Shown piece after piece: positions 15,001 through 20,197 of a DNA stretch of 64,000 nucleotides. The notes under the pieces are model-generated. The model did not search any database, was not told the DNA's origin, and worked only from the letters and a program-made list of their open reading frames with translations. Source of the DNA: Prevotella sp. Its GTDB lineage: Bacteria; Bacteroidota; Bacteroidia; Bacteroidales; Bacteroidaceae. The stretch lies in contig JAFYYV010000036.1 in the NCBI GenBank assembly GCA_017557405.1, forward strand, positions 1 to 64,000, read 5' to 3'. Numbering within the stretch: the stretch's first letter is position 1; the number at the start of each line of letters is the position of its first letter. Made by a program: the position numbers and the translations under genes.

Positions 15001-18000
15001 CTGCTGCTGTATCATGGCGGCCACGTCTTCCTCTGTGCCGTTCTCCACAACATCGTTGATCTTCTGTGCCTCTTCTTCCGTGAACAGACTCCCAATACGT
15101 GCATCTGCCAAGTTCACTTCATGACCAATCTCACGCAACGCCACTGCATCATTCGCCTTCACTGCCTCCTGACCTCTCCCGTAATGCCCAGAGGAAGCAA
15201 CAACAGGATTGGCGGTGTCATTGTCCTTTGCGTATTCGTTGAAACGTTCTTCGTAGATCTCTCCAAGCTGCTTTTCTTCGTCCGTCAACGGGCGACCATT
15301 TGCCCTCTTCTTGGCAATCTCTTGTATTTCATCACGATGTTGATATAAATAGATGGCTTGACGTTCGCCTGCTGTCAATCCTTCGCCTGATGAAGATTTT
15401 ACGGCTGCTCTTCTGTACTCTTCATTAAGATAGTCAGGGAAGAAATAATAAGCGTCATACAAATTTACTTTTTGCTCTAATGCTTCTGTTTGATTTCTGT
15501 CAATGTCATATTGCATTTGCTCTATGGCATCACCGACCTCATCTTGTGTGTCAAAACGCATCTCACGAACACACTGACCATCAATATCACGCGTTCTTAA
15601 TACATAACTACCATCTTCTTCGGGTGTCACCTCTGCTTTCACTTCCAATCCAGGTGGCGGGATGATACCGCCTAACAGTCGGGCTACTCTTTGCTTCCTG
15701 TCAAACGGTCTGTCGGGATCGGTCATGTATTGCTCATAAGCTTCTGCTCCTCTTTGTGCTGCCTCTCTGCTTACATAACCTTCACGATCTTCCATGCCTT
15801 TTTCCGTCCTTTCAGGACGCATCGCGGTCAAAGCGTCCATCAAACTCTGACCTGATGACGTATTCATCAAATCTCTTACGTCTTCGTCGGTCAGCGTGCC
15901 TGTATTTCCTTTCATGCCTTCCCTAACGGCTTTCACGGGATTCTTAATGGCATCTATTAGTTTTGCGCCTGTGACCAACGGATTTGCACTTGCTTTGATA
16001 AAGCCTAATTTGATGTTGCTCTCCACTAAGCCTTTAAACGGACTCTTGAAAGCGTCTTCTCCCTGAGCCATCTTTGACAGTTCCTCTGTGGTGTAGAGTG
16101 TAGCGGCCTCTACTTCCAGTCCTGCCAACTTGCCTGCAAGACGCTTTGCGCCTGACAATCTTTGTGTCAGACCTCCCATAAAACCGCCTGTCAGACCAAA
16201 TGCACTTCCCGTTATTCCTCCATGCAATGCAGTACTAATAGTGTTACCTACTCCTGTTAGGAAACCTTCACCGTCTCTTGCACTCCTCACAGCCTCGGTG
16301 GTTCCTTCAGCTCCAGCCATGGTGATAGCACTCTGAGGAACATGCTCCATGATATTCTTGGCAACACGCTTGCCTAAATGGTGGGCGGCTTCTTCTTCTA
16401 CAAGTCGTCTGGCCACTTCCTTGCTTACACCTCGCTGAGCGGCTACACTGGCTATACGTTGACCTACAAGTTCTCCTGTGGCTTTTGCACCTATCTTGCC
16501 CCAGCCTCCCCACAACCAGAAGTCGGCGGCCATACCTGTTGCCAAACGGCTTCCCTCTGCAAGTATGCCTGGATCGCCAATATTTGGGTTCTTTCCCATT
16601 GCAGTCAATGCGTTAGCCTCGTTGATGTACTGCTGCCTGCTTTCACTGTTCAGGTAGCTGTTTGTCAACATGCCAATGATGCTGTCACCAAAACCGCCAA
16701 GCACATATTCCAACTTTGACGTTGGCATCTCACGGGCAACGGCGGTCTCTTGGAACTTCTTCTGTAAAGCTTCCACAAACCCAGGTGCAACATATTGTTC
16801 AATGTAAGCTTCGGGTGTCATGCCTGCTTCGGTGGCCTTCTTCGACACCTCTGCCATATAATCCTTGTTTATAAGCAAATCACCAAAAATGATTTTTCCC
16901 ATCTTTTTCAAGGATTCTAAAACCTTGTCAGGATCGCTCTCTTTGTTTGCTTCTCGTTGGGCAAACAGATGGGAACCAATGTTTGCAGCACCTGCAGTAG
17001 GATTGTACGTGTAATTGCGCTGATAAGCCTCGTCTGCTTTTGCATCATAGATGGCAAACATTTTGTTAACTTCGTCACCCAACCAGCCTTTTGTTAATTC
17101 GTTGGCCTCATCCATAATCACGCGGTCGGTGGCATGTTCTTCATGACCAAACAACCGACGGGCGATTGTGTCTGCGTCGCGCTCTGAATAGCCAAAACGT
17201 TCTCGTAAGGCAACTCCTATCTGTGGCTTCAAGTGGTTTTTCACATAATCGTCGTAACTGATACCAAGACTATCTGCTGAACGCTTGATTTCATCCTGCA
17301 TCTCACGGGTGTAGTAAGCATTGTCAAGTGACACACCAATATCTTGAAAACCATGAGGAATGCCTTCCACAGTCTTCTTAGCTATCCCCGATGCTGTCTC
17401 ATCGGCATATCGCCAGTTCAACTCATAAGCTTTCTTAATGGCGTCTTCGGGAGTCTCGGCAGCTCCACTTGCAAGCAATTCCACTTCCATCTGTTTTAAT
17501 GGCGTGCCAACGTCGTTGTGGCCGCTCTTCACAAACTCCCTGAAACGGCCCATCAACCGATCACCTCCTTCTCCCTCCTTACTGGGAAGGGTGGGGTTGG
17601 GGCTTTCAACCCCATTCTGCCCATTAGACCCATTAACCCCATTATCCCCATTCTTCCCCCTCAACAGGGGGACAGAGGGGGTCTGGGGGGCTTGGGGGGT
17701 CTTTACCTGCTGGGCAGTCGGCCTAAACACCCCCATGATGTTGCCAATCAGGTTGCTTCCGCCTTTCTTTATACCATTCCACACGCCTCCTAACAATCCA
17801 CCTTGCTTCTCCCTTTCAACCTCTGCGGCAATCTGAGCCATGTCCTTGAAGTTGCCAGCCTTATTGTCAGGACTGTTATAACGATCAATCACCTCCTGAC
17901 TGTACCCTTCCTCCATACCGGGAAGGGTAGGGGCGGGACCTTCAACCCCATTCTGCCCATTCACCCCATCAGCCCCACCTAACAGGGGGGCTTGGGGGGT

Positions 18001-18198
18001 CTCTTGTTGCGATGGCCACATGTCTGTCTTGAATGTGTCATACTCTGGTGGTTCGTAACCGTCGTTTTTCAAGGATTCCCACGCATCATGAAGGTTGTTG
18101 TCATCCTGCATGTCTTTTTCAAACTGTTCATACGATGGCATGTCATAACCTTCCTTCTGGAATGTCTTATAAAGATTGCGTAAATTGTCGTTATTCAT
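1..18198 (-). CDS. Giant polyvalent protein of a prophage-like element, partial (more than 6,066 aa)
   Basis: One open frame runs from ATG at 18198 to the left window edge without a stop. The frame was checked at both ends and at several interior points. Rough layout: residues 1-65 a duplicated Tyr/Phe-rich motif; 555-700 Gly/Ala-rich amphipathic stretches; about 1867-2000 an inorganic-pyrophosphatase-like domain (DHLD at 1920); about 2190-2310 a zeta-toxin-like P-loop kinase (GRPAGGKS at 2200); about 2480-2545 a small GGYYS-x-GRGGFVF domain; about 2920-3230 an N6-adenine methyltransferase (NIPFGD at 3124); about 3770-4310 a superfamily 2 helicase (GAGKT at 3787, DECQ at 3951, NGRGARQGN near 4290); HEFGH zincin-type site at 4900; a long C-terminal region with one hydrophobic segment near 5750. 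These domain types are known from polyvalent proteins that phages inject with their DNA and from DarB-like anti-restriction proteins. Position after two virion-like genes suggests a packaged, ejected protein. Function is inferred. Several linkers are made of inserted repeats. Confidence 0.85.
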   Translation of the reverse strand, partial: MNNDNLRNLYKTFQKEGYDMPSYEQFEKDMQDDNNLHDAWESLKNDGYEPPEYDTFKTDMWPSQQETPQAPLLGGADGVNGQNGVEGPAPTLPGMEEGYSQEVIDRYNSPDNKAGNFKDMAQIAAEVEREKQGGLLGGVWNGIKKGGSNLIGNIMGVFRPTAQQVKTPQAPQTPSVPLLRGKNGDNGVNGSNGQNGVESPNPTLPSKEGEGGDRLMGRFREFVKSGHNDVGTPLKQMEVELLASGAAETPEDAIKKAYELNWRYADETASGIAKKTVEGIPHGFQDIGVSLDNAYYTREMQDEIKRSADSLGISYDDYVKNHLKPQIGVALRERFGYSERDADTIARRLFGHEEHATDRVIMDEANELTKGWLGDEVNKMFAIYDAKADEAYQRNYTYNPTAGAANIGSHLFAQREANKESDPDKVLESLKKMGKIIFGDLLINKDYMAEVSKKATEAGMTPEAYIEQYVAPGFVEALQKKFQETAVAREMPTSKLEYVLGGFGDSIIGMLTNSYLNSESRQQYINEANALTAMGKNPNIGDPGILAEGSRLATGMAADFWLWGGWGKIGAKATGELVGQRIASVAAQRGVSKEVARRLVEEEAAHHLGKRVAKNIMEHVPQSAITMAGAEGTTEAVRSARDGEGFLTGVGNTISTALHGGITGSAFGLTGGFMGGLTQRLSGAKRLAGKLAGLEVEAATLYTTEELSKMAQGEDAFKSPFKGLVESNIKLGFIKASANPLVTGAKLIDAIKNPVKAVREGMKGNTGTLTDEDVRDLMNTSSGQSLMDALTAMRPERTEKGMEDREGYVSREAAQRGAEAYEQYMTDPDRPFDRKQRVARLLGGIIPPPGLEVKAEVTPEEDGSYVLRTRDIDGQCVREMRFDTQDEVGDAIEQMQYDIDRNQTEALEQKVNLYDAYYFFPDYLNEEYRRAAVKSSSGEGLTAGERQAIYLYQHRDEIQEIAKKRANGRPLTDEEKQLGEIYEERFNEYAKDNDTANPVVASSGHYGRGQEAVKANDAVALREIGHEVNLADARIGSLFTEEEAQKINDVVENGTEEDVAAMIQQQTDPAKRDAIQKLHNAVETMRGVDDGISEGALADEEAIREQMTALQSESGEIIPLELSNGSTVYLTSGNPENRYGTVMVSYPGDDGEVHHAQLNVRDIESIGVAVPTEDFIAQRSQQLQQENEGRYRNWVNGTELRTGNQVELTIGGQTGAFTVDGFFGNGDVQLHDETGGVMRVSQDEAMQMIRATEDKRITEELEAERKAYKEAERQRKEAERAEAERQQREVEVRKRHLESLQAPQTPSVPLLRGKNGVDGLNGENVRWSQLGDTGISLSDKEGVEKHLAATYPTEEEARSFIEDQRQALKVHQRDDVQPRIDKWKSLLDDYVSGKREYTDEELSEMLTSLSDLETEQAFLNDQAKALKGIQESLKTPQSPLLRGAAGRMSALSKARSREDKIRIGRELYGSDDMTSGLFDDLDVPRDAYELVSMNLGYGSINWEGLERGGHHVRGLQEELGVSRGIGRGKDSNGFNAYLAKKGEGKGVEEIVHAIWESPENELPDGGKRFDDSEIRNAMLDLLMSAGKPTDIRDYVIDQRLNEAEAIMREAEEREKEYELEAQAGGVNGTDGVNGFSGRLANAIEETNTEPTDSQKEAGSDVDGGAQGRGVNREQVIEVPNLNTIDKNNIIPGQVYVSKKIDAQGYTTISLGKVGVNSKGKAVFTGQNTNGAFVDISLKDLLTDEDYNDYLGEESLIAEDLNLNAHFKVNEIKIDPNGNVVGKLLIPKIDGGYEEITARLKVNPIEYISKEQLTSNEIEVLQKKNETPQAPESNGVNGANGFSGRLAKAIEETNTEPTDGQKEAGNYKKGHLSFGGYQFTIENPKGSVRSGKDASGNPWSVTMHNTYGYLTGKGHLGKDGDHLDVFINDDADLDKFGLDGVNGLDGQKIYIIDQVKKDGSFDEHKIMYGFDSEVDAIRNYLLNYSRPWHGLGNITGVDKATFDKWVESSDRKVKPFAETRFGDNRDVAAKVIEGIEKKTPQAPQTPSVPLFRGKNGDDGVNGSNGLDENNGSNGNDGSHVPVLDKSDYKTYMTPEAKEYFANDPRFAKLAHRELAFVTAAVWDGVVIPVEELMKIPEIQEAEKRINSKKGSLNINESEQRKHIDHLLDAEHGSQVYKDGKKVKNDYSGPVRQERKAMIVIGRPAGGKSSVFADRLSHDYGARIVDSDIVKPWLEGYDEGYGAGYVQEASAKIAEQAIFEAAKRGDNMVIPRIGGKSVIGKTVIPLIEMGYDVQLYYNDVSEQTSIMRAASRFVDEGRYLSLQYLTTIKDKISKTFSNFAEKKLGEYYDEKDSNERSSIRDVRVDGLPVVDGGSIERGTEPSGRRTGEAVSPVVQGRGRDGRNQAEQGDEAIRREQPIFSYVEWKSNDVAFGEKPKEIWNSESGKPLPGQTQKGEPKVEVSAAPSVDQGEHIKQAEVSQGKYEITKRFHKKKGTDIDVVNFTERFDREKFLELKKTVKDFGGYYSSYGRGGFVFENGEEAARRFAEAVTGDAEATVIEQPTEPNEEEIQAKQAKADRKTVVEALGKRYVRTDEKGNDATVHVKYIDDDQVEVEVTSSNPDIEPTTERVSIEDVARSLRQGDWEEVKPREGGKRFPEDGEEQMKEALNELHDAYRNNDIPARAKAYKKMWELFDARQEDEGVDLKTRRKSWYSYKKIVDQQFLTENSNEQTTEATSGTGEAVVSGRDDVLGLDASGVDGGVRPEGTGAVVTGGEPERKPSSNRGKSSRNGRKSSEAGQQLSLFGDWGDGTGDASGEVRAESGTRGEDLGGTGEGGSRQDRGRSVAKKEGTGEEVAVKRQQTEPAKASTEPAQNGTEPAKASTEPAQNGTEPAKASTEPEKKDLNKRADDGSVKTATEKARPLNTRNYLYPKDASDIDNMSPRERLNANVRALEILRDLMRENRPGTPEEIAEMGRFRGWGGIKDVESFYDVDWLRRMDRRTGEGIYGRLADVIDELDPDGKRGLLDNIRRSALTSYYTPTDIARAINHFLDKAGFKGGDFLDGSYGVGVLEGTMPKGMQQRTQIHGVELDWLTGQLAKHLYPDADIKIMGFQDVDIADNSMDVVGSNIPFGDIEVFDKKWKNNSDPTHKIAQKRIHNYYVVSKIDKTKPGGLLYIMTSNAVMDTPGNKLIREYIADQCEILGAVRLPDNTFKGAGTKVVTDVLFLRKFKDAEDRARTLKTPSVPLFRGKNGDNGVNGSYESDVLKPFLGTADKKVTVKGAFRTDEVTVRFNGYYGEHPEMMLGEVKAGGQYRGDEFGLTSDMSTSELAKQMEKLIDKKIVGERAGKLLDTHRTERKVMEAVRESYVGDGNYVSNGNLIEQNGRLGMLETQRGEGGEIIRQFVEVPGLKKDAAKIKTMIPLRTALKKLISEEIGGADDATLSALRADLRRAYDQYTRKYGKLHDKGSNYLDNDIDGFTLRSLEKWKDGKFIGLSDIFEKSTIKPKIDASTIKTPSDAVTVSLAEYGEIRESFLRERLGDNWQEQCEGVVFAVPFSNGRYEIRDLYLSGDVKSKLVDAERAAAKDPSYQKNVDALKEVQPKDIPFIGIGIHMGARWVPDKVYTEFIWDLLGVDGRYDEDGANRNTGIRYLPEADVFTVSVSPWETSGKANEWHTTHRKAEDLIDCALKNDKTKVQYTVDGQSVFDAKETEQANDKIQQIREKFEEWLPQNRERVEELAKIYNDKFNRTVIPHFDGSHLQVPGLQGMELRPHQKDAVWMLINNRGGIIDHIVGAGKTLVMQCAIMEMRRMGIAKKPMIIALKSTVPQIKKEFLEAFPAARVLAPSEKDFTTKNRKKILSQIALNDWDCVILSHENYGMLPHTEEVETGVIREQLDQLDASIHLLMEQRDQSDMTKRQKKALEKRRQRLENKMSKLLDRKVDREFTFENLGVDYLFVDECQQFKSLPYTTTHQNVAGLASPEGSSRATALLCGARYLQQMHQGDMGLTLLSGTTISNSLVELYSLLQYVRPNKMASLGFNTFDAWASNFAVNSAELEYNHLNELATRSRFRNFDNLPELSKLYTEVADVRNDNNLELPKPKMKVHVVTVPATDALSKITDECIRMCKQKDGSYFGIPSKTASGKDQPWSLLATNISTKAAINVRLVDPSLEDVDGGKIKMVCDNVKELYDKFSPWKGTQMIFCDLGVPGEGKEYDVYNDIIHRLTTEYGIPREEIVDIHVANTDKKKEELFKKMNNGDVRVLIAGAKNGGTGVNVQQRMVGIHHVDMSWNPANITQENGRGARQGNWLAKEQNDNQVEVFYYATENSLDLYKYQLVDQKQKMIDRFKTSTTGDEREFKEEAGEDGDFDAAAVVAMLSGNPIILEKAKQDKKVEKLIRAKRQYDIEYDQRKHQYESDQRTLTNFERLVTRNAEDRKVLAANGFVPDKKGVYPATVKVVAEVPQQTGPISKTFDKPGEAGQFIHELMKNNAKVQLEGFGMTADIVFEIGGELFGTKVVLRSPSGIRYDVDLSDSDVAAGTSLRRLLQKVVDNAEKYRSAVEQYKHKLEGGDPGEKNWPKQAELDEALAKKKELDEEYKKLQPEEETPQAPLSRGDEVRKAGRNPQPRQEGAITDEQVEQLNRRIALQEGRQQKMEEIATEAVMKVLDGTGVPYHVISQEEAQRVLAMAKDGVSLSKGQKRAAETASLIPKGGSPADISTTDGAKILKKLESFANKLEKVSNVRKKFIDEAGIALEATQDGSNSWYNTFVTPNGQTVTIRLGNHNAKVSNFDYRGEDNGISIVISKRSNEGIINNGNAHIVEFFYPEIALRKAYGKPLADIVRSIKESLLSGEYKDTTGLAEREEVNISAIQFLSDKQPLITSKGVVYGFTDGKDVYLTGEGINPETPAHEFGHLWVKAVKAQRPDLWENIKSLMKEDEVSQKIYQKLLGDENYQKIHGDEDELYEEVLTNMSGQKNRERFEQAAREVLDEAESMEETMKIAKVIAKIRSALSKLWHWIGKDLFKIKKFRSVDEVTDRMMYDFLTPQAQQTPSVPLFRGKVETPQAPLFRGDNGVNGVNMEFQVGKGKPRQKKGEGMASYFERLRAWERRKLAEEDENDPMPVMPEMEGIEDFDEMARIQKEYKKLYEDWEVRHGLRDIANAELGLYDVATGKTAPLDPPSRGKEGDDVLREQEIDARVMQDIGDATGFDTTPEGARKLVKYAVYKRRNTLESSNAEDAIFVHDLGKRIDEIAKHQGVTPKELREALPHLIEDTYGYDRVHMDDGSIEIVDVRDQMPIKKTAEVKQLLSDIKDWYDEFYHVLEDAGLRDDAGYIAEGYVNHIWDKAKSDPKAWEEYVENYQRTKSPNMKHREIPTYAEGIDVGLVPKFTDITDIMSYYSRSNNEAVANRKLLDDLAGINVDETNANGEVTRSLPLLTNVEPSYFDKDAYSKPYEVPGVGNVWVHKAEEHEFNPVYGPIRQNGVAPWLTKIAHHYDILGSMLKKINLSFSGFHHLALTETGLAQMGFREVGRFLIKDMLFDSLLMQKGKPAFVHRDDFLFAAKHLVQLGATSDYAAADVQAITTKLRDAVRDFSKDGDFVKKIAGYGLMPITETLDVLNKGMDTILWDYVHDGLKIRCMRTLKKQIDSRAAKMGFSDDVVEKLYNEAGQYVNDIFGGQYWELINISPATLKWAGRFMMSPDWTVSSMIRQPLAITSFGSLYSEQGFQTWLKYHKDNVKRLFGKDIPHDEFRRLRSYNGKRFWLLNLMKIIAMIALINTLKRRKDEADEREKADEIRKSVPNYRSSYELAYPDGMKWYDYTMYGNTIGQQTHLFLGRYKDGSEWYARWGKQFRELPELFIGRHGVDFPAPFIDRIVGKMNPIARYIFIDLPGASGAYNFNTPYEVKEDVAKHGKTIAILSMTAKHFLPYSVPLQADKEFKWLDLMMPSQKGFTSWKAVDFFKTFINAGDMHGIERTYHAAVMNGLNAEECLDAAISSVKATQRKELADGVTDLQSAFEKFDGATTLSARQQMRKKIIQYLASEDYKAYSRADALEKARSFMEGEDVAKVQKDNDKYVM
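2671..2710 (-). repeat. GC-rich in-frame repeat, variant copy
   Basis: Reads TAPLDPPSRGKEG in the giant frame. A diverged form of the PQAPLLRG repeat. Confidence 0.6.
2992..3097 (-). repeat. GC-rich in-frame repeat, two copies in tandem
   Basis: Encodes TPQAQQTPSVPLFRGK then TPQAPLFRGDNGVNGVN. Each copy holds the palindrome CCCCCTAAACAGGGGG. Confidence 0.9.
4381..4413 (-). repeat. GC-rich in-frame repeat
   Basis: Encodes ETPQAPLSRGD between the helicase region and the following linker. Confidence 0.85.
8437..8493 (-). repeat. GC-rich in-frame repeat
   Basis: Encodes KTPSVPLFRGKNGDNGVNGS. It lies directly after the methyltransferase domain. Confidence 0.9.
9515..9627 (-). repeat. 42-bp tandem repeat, about 2.7 units
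   Basis: Units at 9515, 9557 and 9599 (partial) encode TEPAKASTEPAQNG in the linker before the methyltransferase. Copies are nearly identical. Confidence 0.95.
11971..12089 (-). repeat. GC-rich in-frame repeat, long copy
   Basis: Encodes KTPQAPQTPSVPLFRGKNG and then a run of NG-D/V/S/L-NG triplets, between the pyrophosphatase-like and kinase domains. Confidence 0.9.
12364..12393 (-). repeat. Short NG-type repeat inside the pyrophosphatase-like domain
   Basis: Encodes GLDGVNGLDG. Only the CCCATTAACCCC part of the repeat is present. Confidence 0.65.
12607..12690 (-). repeat. Direct repeat of about 84 bp, copy 1
   Basis: Encodes GFSGRLAKAIEETNTEPTDG. Copy 2 at 13225-13308 is nearly identical and 618 bp away, a whole number of codons. 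Confidence 0.9.
12677..12726 (-). repeat. GC-rich in-frame repeat, short copy
   Basis: Encodes ETPQAPESNGVNGANG, without the palindromic core. Confidence 0.75.
13225..13308 (-). repeat. Direct repeat of about 84 bp, copy 2
   Basis: Encodes GFSGRLANAIEETNTEPTDS. Pairs with the copy at 12607-12690. Confidence 0.9.
13296..13329 (-). repeat. NG-type in-frame repeat
   Basis: Encodes GGVNGTDGVNG. Confidence 0.7.
13868..13898 (-). repeat. GC-rich in-frame repeat
   Basis: Encodes KTPQSPLLRGA with the palindrome CCCCCTTAACAGGGGG. Confidence 0.85.
14229..14299 (-). repeat. GC-rich in-frame repeat
   Basis: Encodes QAPQTPSVPLLRGKNGVDGL, within a long charged helical stretch. Confidence 0.9.
17561..17702 (-). 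repeat. GC-rich in-frame repeat, compound copy
   Basis: Encodes TPQAPQTPSVPLLRGKNG, NG triplets, then NPTLPSKEGEGG, which is a second repeat type. Confidence 0.9.
17905..18003 (-). repeat. GC-rich in-frame repeat, compound copy near the N-terminus
   Basis: Encodes ETPQAPLLGGADGVNGQNG followed by PAPTLPGMEEG, again pairing both repeat types. Confidence 0.9.
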
Positions 18199-18245
18199 GT
18201 GAAATGTCTAAAATTGTCAATCGAAAATTGTCAAATTATAAATGG

Positions 18246-19502
18246 TCAATACCCAGGCCCCTTGCCCCGTCCCTGTCCGTAAGGGCGACCTTTGCTGTTT
18301 TTATATTCTTGCTTCCAAGTCCTTCTTTCCGTCGTTGTTCCTTTTTTTGTGGTAACACTTACCGTTTCACGATTATCAGAACCACTTGAACTTCTTCGTC
18401 CTCCGCCACTTCCACCGACAGATGCTTTATTTGCTAAAGCTTGCTCTTTGGCAATTTTAGCTTCTTTCAGTGCATCGTCAAGTGGTTTACCTTCAATAAG
18501 GGCATTCTCTTTAGCCGCATAGTAAGCAGTCATTGCATCATCCTTGTTGGCAGCCGCACGATACTTTCCTATCTGAGCTTCAGTTAGCGCATTCTTACGT
18601 TCCTGTTCTTTGTCATAGCGGTCTTCTTTACGTTCACGAATAGTCTGTAATTCGGCGGCTCGTTTGTCTGCTATGTCCTTATACCACAACGACAACATGT
18701 CATTTGCCGTCTGACGACGCTGGGCTTGCACAGCATCACGTATCTTGCGCTGACGCTCGGTCAATGCCACGCCACTCTCTAAAGGCTGGGGCGGTGCTCC
18801 CACCATGCCTCCAACGAAATTTCCTAAATGACTGAACAGATTGCCTATCTGCTCCCACTTCGCCTGACTCTTACGGTGACGCTCTTCTTCCTCGTTCTGC
18901 GCTATACTCTTCGTCGGGTCGTACTGGTTGAAAAGAACATACTTGCTAACACTGTCCAACACCTCACCGTTGTTCTCCTTCGCCCAACGGTCATAGTCTT
19001 GCATCACTTCCCACAACGGCTTTTCCTTGGCTGCTCCATTTGCAATACCTTGCGCAAAACCCTTGCTCCAGTCTGTCACATGTTTAGGACTTGGCGTCAC
19101 AACACTCACCCCATTAGACCCATTAACCCCATTATCCCCCCTCAACAGGGGGGCTTGGGGGGTCTCTTCTTGCGTCTTCCCCCAATTTGCATATCGCTCA
19201 TATCCAGGCCACACAGGTTTCTCGCCATCACCCCCATTAACACCATTAGCCACAGGAACTTGCGGTCTCTCAACAGTCTCATCAAGAAGTTCTGCGTACA
19301 TCGGCATCACGCCATTACCCCCATTTGACCCATTAACCCCAACATCCCCCCTCAACAGGGGGGCTTGGGGGGTCTCCTGTATTGGCTCTGCTGGGACCAT
19401 GCCGTTCCTGGCATTCCCCGACATTTCATTCATCTGCTTTTCAGTGAATGTGTAAAGTGAAGGATCTATCCCTGCTTTGTAATTTCTGTCATGCACACTC
19501 AT
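18246..19502 (-). CDS. Helical virion-like protein, 418 aa, unknown function
   Basis: I do not recognise a named family. The first 150 residues are low-complexity linkers containing two full in-frame copies of the GC-rich repeat (ETPQAPLLRG and NGVNGSNG). Residues about 190-370 are charged and probably helical, rich in Gln, Glu, Arg and Ala. The C-terminus is basic and Gly/Arg/Ser-rich. The start at 19502 is supported by a strong AAAGGAGG Shine-Dalgarno 5 nt upstream, unusual in this genome. It lies 15 bp after the 180-aa gene and 47 bp before the giant gene. By position it could be the middle protein of a podovirus-like internal virion module, but this rests on order and architecture only. 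Confidence 0.75.
   Translation of the reverse strand: MSVHDRNYKAGIDPSLYTFTEKQMNEMSGNARNGMVPAEPIQETPQAPLLRGDVGVNGSNGGNGVMPMYAELLDETVERPQVPVANGVNGGDGEKPVWPGYERYANWGKTQEETPQAPLLRGDNGVNGSNGVSVVTPSPKHVTDWSKGFAQGIANGAAKEKPLWEVMQDYDRWAKENNGEVLDSVSKYVLFNQYDPTKSIAQNEEEERHRKSQAKWEQIGNLFSHLGNFVGGMVGAPPQPLESGVALTERQRKIRDAVQAQRRQTANDMLSLWYKDIADKRAAELQTIRERKEDRYDKEQERKNALTEAQIGKYRAAANKDDAMTAYYAAKENALIEGKPLDDALKEAKIAKEQALANKASVGGSGGGRRSSSGSDNRETVSVTTKKGTTTERRTWKQEYKNSKGRPYGQGRGKGPGY
19106..19166 (-). repeat. GC-rich in-frame repeat in the 418-aa gene
   Basis: Encodes ETPQAPLLRGDNGVNGSNG, the same reading frame of the repeat as in the giant gene. Confidence 0.9.
19310..19376 (-). repeat. GC-rich in-frame repeat in the 418-aa gene, second copy
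   Basis: Encodes ETPQAPLLRGDVGVNGSNG near the N-terminus. A short NG-only remnant lies at 19229-19253. Confidence 0.9.
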
Positions 19503-19517
19503 AAATGCCTCCTTTCA

Positions 19518-20060
19518 TTACAAATCAAGCAGCTTGCCGTTCCTCAATTTCAACGTACCAAAGTCTGTTGCATTCGCACTACTTGCCAATCCTCCTGCAA
19601 TCTGACTGATGTTCTGCGCCTTCGACAGTCCTTTGTTCAACTTCGTTTGGGCAATGTAGTTGTTCATCTGCGTGATCTGCCTGTCTGCATTGTCCCATAT
19701 TCGCTCACGGTTGGCGGCTCCCTGTGCGGCCTGCTGCTGCATCATGTTGCCAATGGCTTTCGTCGTGGCTGCTTTCTGCATGGCAATGCTCTCAGGAGTG
19801 CCACCAGCCACAGCACTTACGGCTGCAGCGTTCTCCGCTTGCTCATTCAACAACTCACGAGCTTGTGTCACGGCTGCTTGGTTCTCTGCCGTCTGCGTCG
19901 GATCTTGATAATACAACATGTCACGATGGTCCTGCAACTGTTTCATGCGATCTTCGTAACTGCTGATAGCTTGATTATAACCTTTGTTGGCTGCTTTACC
20001 TGCAAAAATGCCGCCAACAGTAGAGGCAAGGCCTCCAACGATGCTTCCTATCAATCCCAT
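19518..20060 (-). CDS. Probable phage internal virion / DNA-ejection protein, 180 aa
   Basis: The N-terminus (GLIGSIVGGLASTVGGIFAG) is a Gly-rich hydrophobic segment. It is followed by Gln/Ala-rich helices (QQQAAQGAANRERIWDNADR) and a second Gly/Ala patch near residue 155. Small proteins with this architecture are typical of T7 gp14-like internal virion proteins and other minor virion proteins that insert into the host membrane during DNA ejection. The assignment comes from composition and gene order, since a long helical protein and a giant protein follow on the same strand, as in T7 gp14-gp15-gp16. A TATCTTCGC-like -7 element lies near 20088-20096. No clear Shine-Dalgarno. Confidence 0.65.
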   Translation of the reverse strand: MGLIGSIVGGLASTVGGIFAGKAANKGYNQAISSYEDRMKQLQDHRDMLYYQDPTQTAENQAAVTQARELLNEQAENAAAVSAVAGGTPESIAMQKAATTKAIGNMMQQQAAQGAANRERIWDNADRQITQMNNYIAQTKLNKGLSKAQNISQIAGGLASSANATDFGTLKLRNGKLLDL

Positions 20061-20197
20061 GTCTATTGATTATTTGATGATTATAATGCGAAGATAAATA
20101 AACCAAATAACAGCCCATTGATAAATTTTCCAATCTGAAAAAGCACACCATTTTGCCTTTTTTCATATCTTTGCCACCGAACAATCCCATCAACATC

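Noticed and set aside
14296..15348. Long plus-strand frame of 350 codons inside the element
   Set aside because: It lies antisense to the giant gene, has no recognisable motif, and encodes Leu/His/Ile-rich sequence typical of a reverse-frame shadow. The plus-strand frame at 2626-3606 is rejected for the same reason.
20152..20174. Complete promoter (TTTG plus TATCTTTGC) for the DUF5681-like gene
   Set aside because: The TTTG lies only 10 nt from the -7 element, too close. Only the -7 part is accepted.
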